From Burhinus oedicnemus (lineage: Eukaryota; Chordata; Aves; Charadriiformes; Burhinidae), in assembly GCA_008921705.1 (NCBI GenBank), contig VFFE01009170.1, positions 728,553 through 792,552 of the forward strand: a stretch of DNA of 64,000 bases, given 5' to 3'. Numbering within the stretch: the first letter of the stretch is position 1; every line of letters begins with the position of its first letter. Below are positions 61,901-64,000 of the stretch, piece by piece. The position numbers and the translations under genes were made by a program. The notes beneath the pieces were generated by a model. It was not told the origin of the DNA, searched no databases, and saw only the letters and a list, made by a program, of their open reading frames with translations.

Positions 61901-64000
61901 ACGGCAGCTGCGCAGAATTTAGTGTTGGGCAGATAGAGAGTATGCAGGAACTGCCAGGCCAACACACTCATTTCCTGCATCTCTTACTCTGTCACAGAAG
62001 TGAGGTAAAAAGACAATTTATAATGAACAGCTTTTTATGCAACTCATAACAAGAAGCCAGAATTCACATATTATGAATTTGAGACTAAGTTATGCTCCAA
62101 GACAATGTTTAGGAGACATTTTGTTGCACAGAGCTGCTCTTGAATTTACGACAGCTCCTCTCTGCTTGGCATTTATCCTCGTGCCTTTTTTTTTTTTTTT
62201 TTTTTTTTTTTGCAGCTAGCTACCATCTCGTCCAATCCAACTTCCAGCATTGATAGGCTTGAACTCTTTGTGGCTTAACCTTGTTATCCAGTATTGCTAT
62301 GACTGCCGCTCCTCAGTGTCTGGCTTCCCAAGCCTTCATTCCTGTGGTGTATTTCAGACTTCCTGTTGTCGCTATCAGAATGAGTCCTGCTGGCGAGCAC
62401 TTTTTGACACATGCAAAATACAATGCATGTCCGGTCTGATAAGGAAACAACGTCGCCAAGAAAAGTGGGTAAAACCTCCGTGCCAAAATATACCCCCAGC
62501 ATTTCAGCCTCCTAGCAGACTGCGTATCTGCCCCTTCACAGATATCATAAACATTTTCCTGTTCTCTGCATTTCTACTCTCCAATTTATTCAGTGATACA
62601 GAATGGACTAAATGCTTTCCACAGCATGTAATAGTTAGGCAGTAAGTAGCCAAATGAAAATAAAAGCATCTTGGGCACCTGCTAAAAGCAAGTATTTCAG
62701 ATCATCCACAGATTGCTGGAAAATGCACAAAAATTTTCACACATACCTGCTTTTGGTAATTTGTTATATTGCTGGACAGTTTGTCATCAGGAATGCACCA
62801 ATTCACATTCATCTCTGCTTACATTCATTTAAATTTTTGTTCCAGACAGCTGGGATAATAAATTTTTTTTAAGGGAAAAAAAACCACGAAACAACAGACA
62901 AAAATGGACTACTAGCATTCTGTGCTGCCATGTACTGTACTTAGGACTGTTTGGTAGCAATGGAAAATGTTTGTAGTAACAAAAAGCTGTTAATAAACTA
63001 TGACATATTATGCCAATCACCTTTTTTAATTAACTTTATAGTATACTCTGTCATACATCTGGAGTTATAAAACTAGGCTCAGGGATATCAGCACCATGGG
63101 TGTTTGCAGCAACAACACCGTATCTCAAATTAACATTAAAAAATGCTGATTTGGAGTCAAGACCTATGCAAATAAGTTTGGGGTGCCACAGGAAGATGGC
63201 TAGGCAAAGAATAGTTTTAAAAAATTGCTTCTCTCCTACGTGTCTCCATGAAGAACAGGACCACATACAACCTACGTATTATGCTCTGACAAGTTAAGAC
63301 AATATATTTTCCTTTACAGTTGGATCAGGTTAGGAGACTGTTAATCCCCATGGCTCAGCTGAAAAGCAAAACCCCAGTTAGCTCCAGTAAATCAACTGGA
63401 GTTACACTCTGGAGTTCAGCACTTCAGACACTGAAGTCAATACTTTGCTTTCATTTTTGTTCAGTGCTGGGAATAGCAGGTGAACATCAATTGCTTCTAC
63501 AGACTTGTTATTTTTGTGTCTTGAAGGATGGGAAAAGAAGGGAGGAACAATGACAAGGCTGAGACAATGCAGTCCACACAACTATAGTTTCAGGCTGAGT
63601 ACCCTAATCACATTCATGAAGGAAGTAAACACTCAATAAAACTACAGCATATTGTTTTCATCTGACTTTCTACTGTTTGAATAGTTTGGCTGAAGACAGG
63701 GAGTATGGCCATCACTGGGAGCATGTAAAAACAGGTTAAATATCTGTCAGAGATAGTGCACCATGGTTTGTGGCAGAGATCTGACTCCCATTTCTGTAGG
63801 GCCCTTGCTATCCTGAGAGTCTACGAGGTAGAATTTCAGTCTGGAAAATGTATCATTTATCAATTTATTAATCCACTGGTTATCTAACTTTTGTTATCAC
63901 CCACAGATATGGAGGCCCATTTTTCAGCCTGCATGTGCAAACCACAGCTGGGGAGCTTGGTATTTAGTCCATTAGAGTAACAAGACGAAATGCAAAGTCT
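55991..64000. other. Upstream flank of EMCN, nothing recognised
   Basis: About 8 kb upstream of the EMCN promoter with no gene I can support. The longest open frame is 131 codons at 62250-62645 on the plus strand and resembles nothing known. A T26 run is at 62186-62211. In mammals PPP3CA lies on this side of EMCN; none of its exons is seen, so it would begin beyond the window. Confidence 0.5.
62186..62211 (+). repeat. T26 homopolymer run
   Basis: Twenty-six T residues followed at once by GCAGCTAG. Read on the plus strand this looks like a polypyrimidine tract plus a 3' splice site; read on the minus strand it is a poly(A) tail. There is no identified exon or retroposed gene beside it. Confidence 0.9.

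Noticed and set aside
62250..62645. 131-codon plus-strand open frame in the upstream flank
   Set aside because: No recognisable domain, mixed composition, preceded by a T26 run; most likely a chance frame.

Overview
The window looks like vertebrate nuclear DNA, most probably from a bird. It is AT-rich, has long introns, and carries CR1 LINE fragments, including a 3' end closing with the CR1 signature ATTCTATGATTCT. Turtles and crocodilians also carry CR1, so the bird assignment is an inference. There are no operons, CRISPR arrays, phage genes or RNA genes that I can support. Most open frames in all six phases are intronic or intergenic noise.

The one gene I recognise is endomucin (EMCN), a sialomucin of endothelial cells. 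It lies on the minus strand and fills most of the window, from a signal-peptide exon ending at 55758 down to about 7.2 kb. The anchor is the transmembrane exon at 15770-15865, which encodes ILPIVITLIVITLSVF followed by LVALYRMCQ, close to the human EMCN membrane segment. The cytoplasmic exon at 12875-12934 encodes QSDKEGVKLLSVKT, against human QSDKESVKLLTVKT. Working upstream from the membrane exon I read seven Ser/Thr-rich exons with clear splice sites (17398, 18075, 21187, 27744, 34844, 35370 and 38085 are their 3' ends). The first coding exon is at 55698-55758. Every internal coding exon has a length divisible by three and phase-1 boundaries, so all joins keep frame. The assembled ectodomain is a Thr/Ser-rich mucin stalk with at least eight N-glycosylation sequons.

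Two parts of the gene stay open. The 17.5-kb stretch between the signal-peptide exon and the 38.1-kb exon should hold one or more exons; the best candidates are at 53651-53689, 53980-54009 and 55453-55494, and none is certain. Downstream of the cytoplasmic exon, the conserved mammalian tail is not recognisable. Instead a cluster of exon-like units occurs at 7.2-7.8 kb and ends in a polyadenylation signal near 7.2 kb.

Layout: 1-7170 is unrecognised intergenic DNA; 7172-55805 is the EMCN transcription unit with large introns holding a fairly intact CR1 fragment (19698-20444), a minus-strand CR1 fragment (50391-50690) and an old CR1 relic (about 41970-42345); 55806-64000 is the EMCN promoter followed by unrecognised upstream DNA. 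I did not find a clearly new biological system. The most interesting leads are the all-symmetric exon chain with a 15-nt microexon, the divergent or alternative 3' end, a 198-codon open frame in the intron upstream of the membrane exon, and a perfect 11-bp palindrome in intron DNA.
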